In this document: piece after piece, positions 26,013 through 34,650 of the stretch
How positions within the stretch are numbered: the first letter of the stretch is position 1
Layout of the letters: every line of letters starts with the position of its first letter
Source: Leptospira ilyithenensis
GTDB lineage: Bacteria > Spirochaetota > Leptospiria > Leptospirales > Leptospiraceae
Assembly (NCBI RefSeq): GCF_004771005.1
Contig: NZ_RQHV01000052.1
Span: forward strand, 1 to 64,000
Reading direction: 5' to 3'
Length of the DNA stretch: 64,000 nt
Notes under the pieces: model-generated
The model's input: only the letters and a program-made list of their open reading frames with translations
Told to the model about the DNA's origin: nothing
Database searches by the model: none
Made by a program: the position numbers and the translations under genes

Positions 26013-29000
26013 ATGAAAGCAACATCCATTTGGGACAACTTTACTCGTAAATATTCCGTATCTAAAACACTTCGGTTTGAATTGAGGCCAGTGGGGAAGA
26101 CGGAAGAGAATATTGTGAAAAAGGAAATTATTGATGCAGAGTGGATCAGCGGAAAGAATATTCCGAAGGGAACTGATGCTGACCGGGCAAGAGATTATAA
26201 AATTGTTAAAAAATTACTGAATCAACTCCATATTTTATTTATTAATCAGGCATTATCCTCTGAAAATGTGAAAGAGTTCGAAAAAGAGGATAAAAAGAGT
26301 AAAACATTCGTTGCATGGAGTGATTTACTTGCAACTCATTTTGACAACTGGATTCAATATACTCGTGATAAAAGTAATTCCACTGTCTTAAAATCCTTAG
26401 AGAAATCGAAAAAGGACCTATATTCAAAACTTGGGAAACTACTCAACTCTAAAGCCAATGCCTGGAAGGCAGAGTTTATAAGTTATCACAAAATTAAAAG
26501 CCCGGACAATATAAAGATTAGATTGTCTGCAAGCAATGTTCAGATACTATTTGGAAATACATCGGATCCCATTCAATTATTGAAATATCAGATTGAGTTA
26601 GATAATATAAAATTTCTAAAGGATGATGGATCCGAATATACTACAAAAGAATTAGCCGACTTGCTTTCTACGTTTGAAAAATTTGGAACTTATTTTTCTG
26701 GATTCAATCAAAATCGAGCAAATGTCTATGACATTGATGGCGAGATTTCTACCTCAATTGCATATAGACTTTTTAATCAAAATATAGAATTCTTTTTCCA
26801 AAACATTAAAAGATGGGAGCAATTCACTAGTTCTATTGGTCATAAAGAAGCAAAGGAAAATCTAAAATTAGTCCAATGGGATATTCAATCAAAACTCAAA
26901 GAATTAGATATGGAAATAGTTCAACCAAGATTTAATCTTAAATTTGAAAAATTACTCACTCCACAATCGTTCATTTATCTACTCAACCAAGAAGGCATTG
27001 ATGCATTCAACACTGTCCTTGGTGGAATTCCCGCAGAAGTGAAAGCTGAGAAAAAGCAGGGAGTAAACGAACTAATCAATTTAACTCGACAGAAATTAAA
27101 TGAAGACAAGAGAAAATTCCCTTCTCTTCAGATTATGTATAAACAGATCATGAGTGAAAGAAAAACAAACTTCATTGATCAGTATGAAGATGATGTAGAA
27201 ATGTTAAAGGAAATCCAAGAATTTAGTAATGACTGGAATGAAAAAAAGAAAAGGCATTCAGCATCAAGTAAAGAGATCAAAGAAAGTGCAATTGCCTATA
27301 TTCAAAGAGAGTTTCATGAAACATTCGATTCATTGGAAGAACGCGCTACCGTAAAAGAAGATTTCTATCTGAGTGAAAAGTCAATTCAGAATCTATCAAT
27401 TGATATTTTTGGAGGTTATAATACCATCCACAATCTTTGGTATACAGAAGTAGAGGGAATGTTAAAATCCGGCGAACGACCACTCACTAGAGTAGAAAAA
27501 GAAAAACTCAAAAAACAAGAGTATATTTCTTTCGCTCAAATCGAAAGGCTTATCTCAAAGCATTCACAACAATATCTAGATTCAACGCCAAAAGAGGCCA
27601 ATGATAGATCTCTTTTCAAAGAGAAGTGGAAAAAAACGTTTAAAAATGGATTTAAGGTATCAGAATATACAAATTTAAAATTGAATGAGCTAATATCTGA
27701 AGGTGAAACATTTCAAAAGATTGATCAAGAAACTGGGAAAGAAACCACAATTAAAATTCCTGGTTTATTTGAAAGTTACGAAAATGCAATATTAGTCGAA
27801 TCCATAAAAAATCAATCGCTTGGAACAAATAAAAAAGAGTCTGTTCCGTCCATTAAAGAATATCTTGATTCCTGTTTGAGATTATCTAAATTCATTGAAT
27901 CATTTTTAGTCAATTCAAAGGATCTAAAAGAAGATCAATCCTTAGATGGTTGCAGCGACTTTCAGAATACGCTTACACAATGGCTCAATGAGGAATTTGA
28001 TGTTTTCATTTTGTACAACAAGGTAAGAAACCATGTAACCAAAAAACCAGGAAATACTGATAAGATAAAAATAAACTTCGACAACGCTACGTTATTAGAT
28101 GGTTGGGATGTAGATAAGGAAGCAGCAAACTTCGGATTTCTACTTAAGAAGGCGGATAACTACTATCTAGGAATAGCTGATTCCAGCTTTAATCAAGACT
28201 TAAAGTATTTTAACGAAGGAGAGAGATTGGATGAAATTGAAAAAAACAGAAAGAATCTTGAAAAAGAAGAGAGTAAAAACATTTCGAAAATCGACCAGGA
28301 AAAAGTAAAAAAATATAAGGAAGTAATTGATGACTTAAAAGCAATTTCCAATCTTAATAAAGGACGTTATTCGAAAGCATTTTATAAACAAAGCAAATTT
28401 ACTACTTTAATACCAAAATGCACCACACAGCTAAATGAAGTGATAGAGCATTTTAAGAAATTCGACACTGATTATAGAATTGAAAATAAAAAATTTGCAA
28501 AACCTTTTATAATCACAAAAGAAGTCTTTTTACTTAATAATACAGTTTATGATACAGCCACCAAAAAGTTTACTCTTAAAATAGGTGAGGATGAAGATAC
28601 AAAAGGATTAAAAAAATTTCAAATCGGATATTATCGTGCGACAGATGACAAAAAAGGATATGAGTCCGCCTTACGAAACTGGATAACTTTTTGTATTGAG
28701 TTTACGAAAAGTTATAAAAGTTGCCTTAACTATAATTACTCATCCTTAAAATCTGTGTCCGAATACAAGTCACTAGATGAATTCTATAAAGATTTAAATG
28801 GAATAGGGTATACGATTGATTTCGTAGACATTTCCGAAGAATACATAAATAAAAAAATAAATGAAGGAAAACTATATCTTTTCCAAATCTACAATAAAGA
28901 TTTTTCAGAAAAATCAAAAGGAAAAGAAAACCTCCATACGACCTATTGGAAGTTGTTATTTGATTCGAAAAACCTTGAAGATGTAGTTATAAAACTAAAC

Positions 29001-30701
29001 GGACAAGCGGAAGTGTTCTTTCGACCAGCTTCTATTCATGAAAAAGAAAAAATCACTCATTTCAAAAATCAGGAAATACAAAATAAGAATCCTAATGCTG
29101 TGAAAAAAACTAGTAAATTTGAATATGATATAATCAAAGACAATCGATTTACGAAAAACAAATTCTTGTTTCATTGCCCTATCACATTGAATTTTAAGGC
29201 AGATGGAAATCCGTATGTAAATAACGAAGTTCAAGAAAATATAGCAAAAAATCCAAATGTGAACATCATTGGAATCGACCGTGGAGAAAAACATCTCCTT
29301 TATTTTACAGTTATCAATCAGCAAGGGCAAATACTCGATGCTGGTAGTCTGAATTCCATTAAATCCGAATATAAAGATAAAAACCAACAATCAGTCTCCT
29401 TTGAGACACCGTACCACAAAATCTTAGATAAAAAAGAGTCAGAAAGAAAAGAGGCAAGGGAATCTTGGCAAGAAATTGAAAATATCAAAGAACTAAAAGC
29501 AGGATATTTGTCACACGTAGTACACCAATTATCAAATTTGATCGTTAAATACAATGCGATAGTGGTACTCGAAGATTTAAATAAGGGATTTAAAAGAGGT
29601 AGATTTAAAGTTGAAAAACAAGTTTATCAAAAATTTGAAAAGTCGTTGATAGAAAAGTTGAATTATCTGGTTTTCAAAGACCGCAAAGAATCAAATGAAC
29701 CTGGGCATCATTTGAATGCTTATCAATTAACAAATAAATTCTTAAGCTTTGAAAGATTAGGTAAACAGTCAGGAGTCCTTTTTTATGCAACTGCGAGTTA
29801 TACATCAAAAGTGGATCCTGTCACTGGCTTTATGCAAAATATTTATGATCCATATCATAAAGAAAAAACAAGGGAATTCTATAAGAATTTTACCAAGATT
29901 GTTTATAATGGAAACTACTTTGAATTTAATTATGATTTGAACTCAGTAAAGCCTGATTCTGAAGAAAAAAGATATCGGACAAATTGGACAGTATGCAGTT
30001 GTGTGATTCGATCTGAGTATGATTCAAATTCCAAAACTCAAAAAACTTATAATGTAAATGATCAACTTGTAAAACTATTCGAGGATGCCAAAATAAAAAT
30101 TGAGAACGGAAACGATCTAAAATCCACCATTCTAGAACAAGATGATAAATTTATCCGAGACCTCCATTTTTACTTTATTGCAATACAGAAGATGAGAGTT
30201 GTTGATTCAAAAATAGAAAAAGGAGAAGATTCGAATGATTATATTCAATCGCCCGTTTATCCTTTCTATTGTTCCAAAGAAATTCAACCGAACAAAAAAG
30301 GATTCTATGAACTTCCAAGCAATGGAGATTCCAATGGAGCCTACAATATCGCGCGGAAAGGAATTGTAATTTTGGATAAGATTCGTTTGAGAGTTCAAAT
30401 CGAAAAATTGTTTGAAGATGGAACGAAAATTGATTGGCAAAAACTTCCAAACCTTATTTCAAAAGTAAAAGATAAAAAACTTCTCATGACTGTCTTTGAA
30501 GAATGGGCAGAACTGACACATCAAGGGGAAGTTCAGCAAGGTGACTTGCTTGGGAAAAAGATGAGTAAGAAAGGAGAACAATTTGCTGAATTTATAAAAG
30601 GACTCAATGTTACAAAGGAAGATTGGGAAATTTATACTCAAAATGAAAAAGTAGTACAAAAGCAGATAAAGACTTGGAAATTGTTTAGCAATTCTACCTA
30701 A
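26013..30701 (+). CDS. cas12a: Cas12a (Cpf1) type V-A CRISPR effector, extra-large
   Basis: An RNA-guided DNA nuclease that also cuts its own pre-crRNA. The N-terminus (VSKTLRFELRPVGKT) is the Cas12a wedge start. RuvC catalytic residues are Asp1089 (IGIDRGE), Glu1187 (VLEDLN) and Asp1439 (GDSNGAYNIA). The Nuc-domain Arg1395 sits in IQKMRVV. Pre-crRNA processing residues His1016, Lys1025 and Lys1042 keep exactly the spacing of FnCas12a His843/Lys852/Lys869. At 1562 aa it exceeds the usual 1200-1350 aa. Compared with FnCas12a (Asp917, length 1300), about 170 extra residues lie before His1016, including a charged coiled segment near 733-790. About 75 more lie after RuvC-III. The PAM-side region LIPKCTTQLNEV resembles AsCas12a. 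Unbroken; cas4 starts 3 nt after the stop. Confidence 0.97.
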   Translation: MKATSIWDNFTRKYSVSKTLRFELRPVGKTEENIVKKEIIDAEWISGKNIPKGTDADRARDYKIVKKLLNQLHILFINQALSSENVKEFEKEDKKSKTFVAWSDLLATHFDNWIQYTRDKSNSTVLKSLEKSKKDLYSKLGKLLNSKANAWKAEFISYHKIKSPDNIKIRLSASNVQILFGNTSDPIQLLKYQIELDNIKFLKDDGSEYTTKELADLLSTFEKFGTYFSGFNQNRANVYDIDGEISTSIAYRLFNQNIEFFFQNIKRWEQFTSSIGHKEAKENLKLVQWDIQSKLKELDMEIVQPRFNLKFEKLLTPQSFIYLLNQEGIDAFNTVLGGIPAEVKAEKKQGVNELINLTRQKLNEDKRKFPSLQIMYKQIMSERKTNFIDQYEDDVEMLKEIQEFSNDWNEKKKRHSASSKEIKESAIAYIQREFHETFDSLEERATVKEDFYLSEKSIQNLSIDIFGGYNTIHNLWYTEVEGMLKSGERPLTRVEKEKLKKQEYISFAQIERLISKHSQQYLDSTPKEANDRSLFKEKWKKTFKNGFKVSEYTNLKLNELISEGETFQKIDQETGKETTIKIPGLFESYENAILVESIKNQSLGTNKKESVPSIKEYLDSCLRLSKFIESFLVNSKDLKEDQSLDGCSDFQNTLTQWLNEEFDVFILYNKVRNHVTKKPGNTDKIKINFDNATLLDGWDVDKEAANFGFLLKKADNYYLGIADSSFNQDLKYFNEGERLDEIEKNRKNLEKEESKNISKIDQEKVKKYKEVIDDLKAISNLNKGRYSKAFYKQSKFTTLIPKCTTQLNEVIEHFKKFDTDYRIENKKFAKPFIITKEVFLLNNTVYDTATKKFTLKIGEDEDTKGLKKFQIGYYRATDDKKGYESALRNWITFCIEFTKSYKSCLNYNYSSLKSVSEYKSLDEFYKDLNGIGYTIDFVDISEEYINKKINEGKLYLFQIYNKDFSEKSKGKENLHTTYWKLLFDSKNLEDVVIKLNGQAEVFFRPASIHEKEKITHFKNQEIQNKNPNAVKKTSKFEYDIIKDNRFTKNKFLFHCPITLNFKADGNPYVNNEVQENIAKNPNVNIIGIDRGEKHLLYFTVINQQGQILDAGSLNSIKSEYKDKNQQSVSFETPYHKILDKKESERKEARESWQEIENIKELKAGYLSHVVHQLSNLIVKYNAIVVLEDLNKGFKRGRFKVEKQVYQKFEKSLIEKLNYLVFKDRKESNEPGHHLNAYQLTNKFLSFERLGKQSGVLFYATASYTSKVDPVTGFMQNIYDPYHKEKTREFYKNFTKIVYNGNYFEFNYDLNSVKPDSEEKRYRTNWTVCSCVIRSEYDSNSKTQKTYNVNDQLVKLFEDAKIKIENGNDLKSTILEQDDKFIRDLHFYFIAIQKMRVVDSKIEKGEDSNDYIQSPVYPFYCSKEIQPNKKGFYELPSNGDSNGAYNIARKGIVILDKIRLRVQIEKLFEDGTKIDWQKLPNLISKVKDKKLLMTVFEEWAELTHQGEVQQGDLLGKKMSKKGEQFAEFIKGLNVTKEDWEIYTQNEKVVQKQIKTWKLFSNST

Positions 30702-30704
30702 CAT

Positions 30705-31265
30705 ATGGAATCCTACATTCCCATATCGTTCTTGAATGACTTCATCTTTTGTCCTAGATCCATTTACTTTCACCAAGTGCATGGATCTCTCAGTCAGAGT
30801 ATGTACCATGCCAAGCCGCAGATAGCTGGTAAAGTAGCTCATGAATCTATAGATAAAGGAACTTATACTACAAGTCAAAATGTGCTCATGGGTATGGATC
30901 TCTACTCGGATAAGTATGGGTTACAAGGTAAAATTGATATTTTCTTTATTGATTCTGGGTTGTTATTGGAACGTAAGAATCAGATTTCCAAAATTTATGA
31001 CGGGTACGTTTTTCAAGTGTATGCACATTTCTTTGCTCTGGAAGAGTTAGGTTACCGAGTTAAGGAAATTAAAATCCATGATAGAACCCACAACCAATCT
31101 TATCCAATTTCACTTCCGAAAGATGACCCAGAAATGTTTGCAAAGTTTGAATCAACAATAGAAGCATTGAAGAATTTTGACTTAAATGATCCAAATTTTA
31201 ACCCCAACCCTGAGAAATGCAAAAATTGTATCTATTCTCATTTATGTGATTACAGCCTATGCTAA
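30705..31265 (+). CDS. cas4: Cas4 spacer-acquisition nuclease
   Basis: An iron-sulphur RecB-like exonuclease that trims and orients new spacers by their PAM. Four cysteines for the cluster are visible: Cys16 (FIFCPRS) and Cys172, Cys175, Cys181 at the C-terminus. The nuclease core has GKVAHESID, GKIDIF and LLERKN, followed by the Q-x-x-Y motif in FQVYAHFF. The length of 186 aa is usual. It overlaps the start of cas1 by 7 bp, so expression is coupled. With cas1 and cas2 it makes a full adaptation module. Confidence 0.95.
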   Translation: MESYIPISFLNDFIFCPRSIYFHQVHGSLSQSMYHAKPQIAGKVAHESIDKGTYTTSQNVLMGMDLYSDKYGLQGKIDIFFIDSGLLLERKNQISKIYDGYVFQVYAHFFALEELGYRVKEIKIHDRTHNQSYPISLPKDDPEMFAKFESTIEALKNFDLNDPNFNPNPEKCKNCIYSHLCDYSLC

Positions 31266-32224
31266 GTTTACCAGATTTCCGTGAGAAAAATATTATAGTC
31301 TCCTTTCCTAGTGAAGGTCAATCCATTTCGTTTAAGAACGATAATTTGATCATTAAAGATGGAGAAAAGAACACCATTTTACAAACTTCTTGTCATCGAA
31401 TCTTTTCGGTTATTATCGTTGGTGGAACAACGATTACGACCGGGATTATTGAGAGAAGTAAAAAATTCGGATTCTCCATCTACTTAATGTCTTATGGCTT
31501 AAAACCGATAGGGGTTTGGAATTCTTCAGCTGAGGGAAATTTTCTATTAAGGCAGAAACAATATTTATATACCAATACAGATATTGCTCTCCATATTGTA
31601 AAAAATAAAATTCAAAATCAAATTGCATTACTTAAATCCGTTCGATTCAAAACGAATCGAGTCAAAGATGCAATTATAAATTTGGAAACTTATAAAGAAA
31701 AATCAGAAAGGGATTTAAAATCCATTCTGGGAATGGAAGGAATTTCTTCGCGAGTATTTTTCCAAGCATGGTTCGAAGAATTGAACTGGAAAGGCAGAAA
31801 ACCCAGATCTAAAATTGATATAACCAATACGATCATGGATATCGGGTACACTTATTTATTCTACTTTTTAGAAGCAATGCTAAATCTATACGGCTTTGAT
31901 ATATACAAAGGAGTATATCATCAGAATTTCTATCAGAGGAAGTCTTTGGTCTGCGACCTAGTTGAACCTTTTCGTTGTATCATTGATAGGCGAATTAAAT
32001 CAGCTTATGGATTGAATCAGATACAAGAGAAAGATTTTACACATAACAGAGGACAATGGTTTCTTAAAATCGATCAAAATAAAAAGTACAGCCAGTGGAT
32101 AGTTCAAGATATATTAAAATACAAAGAACCTATATTTCAATACGTTCAGGAATATTACAGAGCCTTTATGAGAAATAAACCAATAGAAGAATTCCCTATT
32201 TTTGAAATTATCACCAAGGAGTAA
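31259..32224 (+). CDS. cas1: Cas1 spacer integrase
   Basis: The metal-dependent integrase that inserts new spacers at the leader end of the array. The catalytic residues are seen as Glu160 (GMEGISSR), His221 (VYHQNFYQRKSL) and Glu236 (DLVEPFR). The length, 321 aa, is normal. The N-terminal beta domain carries VIIVGGTTITTGIIERS. The ATG overlaps cas4; cas2 begins 3 nt after the stop with AGGAG inside the cas1 end. Intact, so the locus can in principle still acquire spacers. Confidence 0.96.
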   Translation: MLSLPDFREKNIIVSFPSEGQSISFKNDNLIIKDGEKNTILQTSCHRIFSVIIVGGTTITTGIIERSKKFGFSIYLMSYGLKPIGVWNSSAEGNFLLRQKQYLYTNTDIALHIVKNKIQNQIALLKSVRFKTNRVKDAIINLETYKEKSERDLKSILGMEGISSRVFFQAWFEELNWKGRKPRSKIDITNTIMDIGYTYLFYFLEAMLNLYGFDIYKGVYHQNFYQRKSLVCDLVEPFRCIIDRRIKSAYGLNQIQEKDFTHNRGQWFLKIDQNKKYSQWIVQDILKYKEPIFQYVQEYYRAFMRNKPIEEFPIFEIITKE

Positions 32225-32227
32225 ATT

Positions 32228-32500
32228 GTGCTTTTGATTTCCTACGATATAAGCGATACGAAGCTACGAACCAAATTTGCGAAATTTTTGAAAAAATATG
32301 GGGAAAGGCAACAATACTCGCTTTTTGAGATACAAAACAGCGAACGGGTATTAGAAAATATACAAACTCAGATAAAATATTATTTCGAAAAAAGATTCTC
32401 ACAGGATGATAGTATCATGATATTTCAAATGAGCAAACAGTGCAAAATTACGAGGTATGGGTATGCTAAAAACCAAGAATCAGATTTATTGATTATATAG
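32228..32500 (+). CDS. cas2: Cas2 adaptation protein
   Basis: A 90-aa ferredoxin-fold protein that dimerises between two Cas1 dimers. The first strand LLISYDISDTKLR with its conserved Asp and the QYSLFEIQNS segment are typical. The start is GTG 32228; AGGAG at 32217-32221 supports it. It is the last gene before the leader and array. Confidence 0.95.
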   Translation: MLLISYDISDTKLRTKFAKFLKKYGERQQYSLFEIQNSERVLENIQTQIKYYFEKRFSQDDSIMIFQMSKQCKITRYGYAKNQESDLLII

Positions 32501-32636
32501 AATGCAAACCTCCGTCTTTATGAGAAAATTCGACGAAAAACTAAGAAATCTTTCTGAAATATGTCCAATTTATACGCAAATAAACATAAAATCCATTGCA
32601 AATTTCCCTCAAATCAACTTTAATATACAAATACCT
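32501..32636 (+). promoter_or_regulatory. CRISPR leader with probable promoter
   Basis: AT-rich 136 bp between cas2 and the first repeat. ttgcaa (32596-32601) and tttaat (32619-32624) stand 17 bp apart, about 12 bp before repeat 1, a plausible -35/-10 pair for pre-crRNA transcription. The leader position beside cas2 means new spacers enter at 32637 and the oldest are on the right. Confidence 0.65.
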
Positions 32637-33420
32637 CTCTAAGAGAGGATATAAATTTCTACTGTTGTAGATACAATAGTATGATTCCCTTTAAGAAACT
32701 CTAAGAGAGGATATAAATTTCTACTGTTGTAGATGTACACCGTTTTGCGACATCCGCATCCGCTCTAAGAGAGGATATAAATTTCTACTGTTGTAGATTG
32801 GTTAAGGGCAAGTATGCTCAAATCTCTAAGAGAGGATATAAATTTCTACTGTTGTAGATAAAAATATTCTTGGTGCTACATGTCTACTCTAAGAGAGGAT
32901 ATAAATTTCTACTGTTGTAGATTGTGTCGAGACCACTAAAGAAAAGGCTCTAAGAGAGGATATAAATTTCTACTGTTGTAGATGTGAACTTCATCGATTG
33001 TAATGAGAACCTCTAAGAGAGGATATAAATTTCTACTGTTGTAGATGATTATGGATGGTTTAAGAGTAGAATCTCTAAGAGAGGATATAAATTTCTACTG
33101 TTGTAGATCGATGTAACGACAATCAGAACCATACTCTCTAAGAGAGGATATAAATTTCTACTGTTGTAGATAATACTGGCTTACAAAAATACGACCGCCT
33201 CTAAGAGAGGATATAAATTTCTACTGTTGTAGATGTCGATGCCGCACACTACCTACCGCATCTCTAAGAGAGGATATAAATTTCTACTGTTGTAGATGCG
33301 GCAGGGGTTCCGCCAAATCCTGGACACTCTAAGAGAGGATATAAATTTCTACTGTTGTAGATCATTGATTGGTCGGCAAGGCCCGCCCCTCTAAGAGAGG
33401 ATATAAATTTCTACTGTTGT
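32637..33420 (+). CRISPR. Type V-A CRISPR array, 13 repeats, 12 spacers
   Basis: The repeat is 36 bp: ctctaagagaggatata... ending in aatttctactgttgtagat, whose tctac/gtaga stem with TGTT loop is the crRNA handle of FnCas12a-type systems. Repeats start at 32637, 32699, 32763, 32824, 32887, 32948, 33011, 33073, 33136, 33199, 33262, 33327 and 33389. The first twelve appear identical. The thirteenth stops after 32 bp (...ctgttgt) and lacks the last four bases, so its handle stem is broken. Spacers are 26, 28, 25, 27, 25, 27, 26, 27, 27, 27, 29 and 26 bp. I saw no spacer match inside the window. Confidence 0.99.
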
Positions 33421-33687
33421 TACTAGTGCTATTCATAGTATTACTCCTATCAGTTAGGAGCTAGAAAACTGTATGGTTTTCGATGGGGTAAGTCCACACA
33501 CTGCTATGAACAACCAATTTTGGATTAAGTGTGGGTTGATAAATCTTTCTCTTCTGCATCGTGAGATTCGTAAGAGTTGGTGAACCGCTATACAACTTTT
33601 TCCATAAGGAAAAGTTGTGGCGAAGACCTGGATCCGTACGTACAGTGGTGTGAGAGGACGGCGGGTAATTCCCGCCTCCTACTTGAT
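33421..33687 (+). mobile_element. Group II intron-like remnant (3' end)
   Basis: The tail reads gtacgtacagtggtgtgag, then aggacggcgggtaattcccg, then cctcctacttgat, which matches the usual 3' end of one bacterial group II intron class from memory. It folds as domain VI: ggcggg/cccgcc stem, agga/tcct, a bulged A at 33681, and an end at 33687 seven bases later. gaaccgctatac upstream resembles the 5' strand of domain V, but a segment of about 40 nt with its own hairpin (aactttttcc/ggaaaagtt) separates the halves. No reverse transcriptase ORF is present. The homology with 11215 starts exactly at 33688, which supports this boundary. Confidence 0.6.
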
Positions 33688-33928
33688 CGAATTCCGACCC
33701 GGATGGGAGGATGATCGAGCCATAACTCCAAAATTGAACTGACTCTCTAGAAGAGAAGCCGGAGTTCTGGCGAAGCTTACGAACCTGAGACAGGACGTCC
33801 TGTGAGTAAGAATTGGGAACGTAGATTGCTTTCCTGCTTGGAATGATTGAATTTAGCGCATATATGAGCTTAGAAAAGGGATTTACTTAGACATGAGATT
33901 TTGTTTATAATGAATTCAGTTCTTATTT
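33688..33928. repeat. Right arm of element C and fragment of element A
   Basis: 33688-33768 repeats 11215-11296 (cgaattccgacccggatggg, then agccataactccaaaatt). It is followed at about 33775-33830 by a diverged piece of element A (gacaggacgtcctgtgag, gaattgggaacgtag). No coding sequence is visible up to 33928. Confidence 0.6.
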
Positions 33929-34117
33929 ATGCAGATCTTCCAAACTCTTACAAATGAATACATTCACAAAAGTAATCAGCTGTCGATAAGCGAGAGACTT
34001 GAATTTCTAGAAGAATATCGTTTGTTGCTTCCCGAATCTTTTTTTATCGAATACAAGCAGAAATGTTTAGAGAAGTGGTCGCAGACAAGAAATCACTCTG
34101 GTTCTGATCCAGAATGA
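33929..34117 (+). CDS. Small protein paired with a nucleotidyltransferase
   Basis: A 62-aa, mostly helical, charged protein (SNQLSISERLEFLEEYRLLL). I do not recognise it. It ends 13 nt before a nucleotidyltransferase-fold gene on the same strand. This small-gene-first arrangement is like toxin-antitoxin pairs built around such enzymes (MNT/AbiE-like). Which partner would be the toxin cannot be told from sequence alone. Confidence 0.6.
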   Translation: MQIFQTLTNEYIHKSNQLSISERLEFLEEYRLLLPESFFIEYKQKCLEKWSQTRNHSGSDPE

Positions 34118-34130
34118 TTTTTGCTTAGCT

Positions 34131-34595
34131 ATGTTTCTATCCAGGATCCAAAACTTATTTACCAAAGAAAAAATCCCTTTTGCAGTCGTTGGAGGATATG
34201 CAGTCGCAATCCATGGGGTAGCTCGTGGAACATTTGATGTTGATATCATTACGGAAATAAGCGAAGAGAATTTTTTAAAAATAGAATCCGCTTTAAAATC
34301 TATTGGAATGAACTCATTGCTGCCTGTTGGCGCTAAGGACTTGTTTCTCAACTTAGGAACCTATCAAAAAGAGAAACATTTGGTCGCATGGAATTTTGTG
34401 AATCCAAAAAGATTCAGAGATTGTTTGGATATTATTATCACGGAAGATGTCAGAAATTACAAAACATTCTTTGCAGAAACAGATTTCGGGCCTTTGTCTG
34501 TAATCAGTTTGGATGGTTTGATACAAATGAAGTCAAAAACCGGTCGGCTTCAGGATGTAGAGGACGTTCAAGCGTTAAAAAGACTGAATTCGTAG
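34131..34595 (+). CDS. Nucleotidyltransferase-fold protein (MNT/AbiEii-like)
   Basis: A 154-aa minimal nucleotidyltransferase. The N-terminal helix and strand carry the fold signature AVVGGYAVAIHG (Gly21-Gly22) and the metal-binding Asp36-x-Asp38 in TFDVDII. The C-terminal MKSKTGRLQDVEDVQAL is a common end in DUF6036/AbiEii-like enzymes. Such proteins transfer AMP or other nucleotides to proteins or tRNA and are often part of toxin-antitoxin or abortive-infection pairs. The only neighbour in the operon is the 62-aa gene before it. The block lies just behind the CRISPR array and is missing from the collapsed copy at 11215-11518. Confidence 0.75.
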   Translation: MFLSRIQNLFTKEKIPFAVVGGYAVAIHGVARGTFDVDIITEISEENFLKIESALKSIGMNSLLPVGAKDLFLNLGTYQKEKHLVAWNFVNPKRFRDCLDIIITEDVRNYKTFFAETDFGPLSVISLDGLIQMKSKTGRLQDVEDVQALKRLNS

Positions 34596-34650
34596 CTTGC
34601 GCATTATTTTTTATTTCTTGTGTAACATCCTTTTGAAGAACGGAATCACG

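Noticed and set aside
26013..30701. Effector as Cas12a2 or another type V subtype
   Set aside because: The Nuc-domain arginine in IQKMRVV, the DSNGAYNIA RuvC-III block, the H/K/K processing set and the repeat handle all match Cas12a.
33421..33700. Intact group II intron with maturase
   Set aside because: No reverse transcriptase frame is present and domain V appears interrupted.
34131..34595. Anti-CRISPR gene near the array
   Set aside because: The protein shows nucleotidyltransferase motifs, and nothing indicates an inhibitor.
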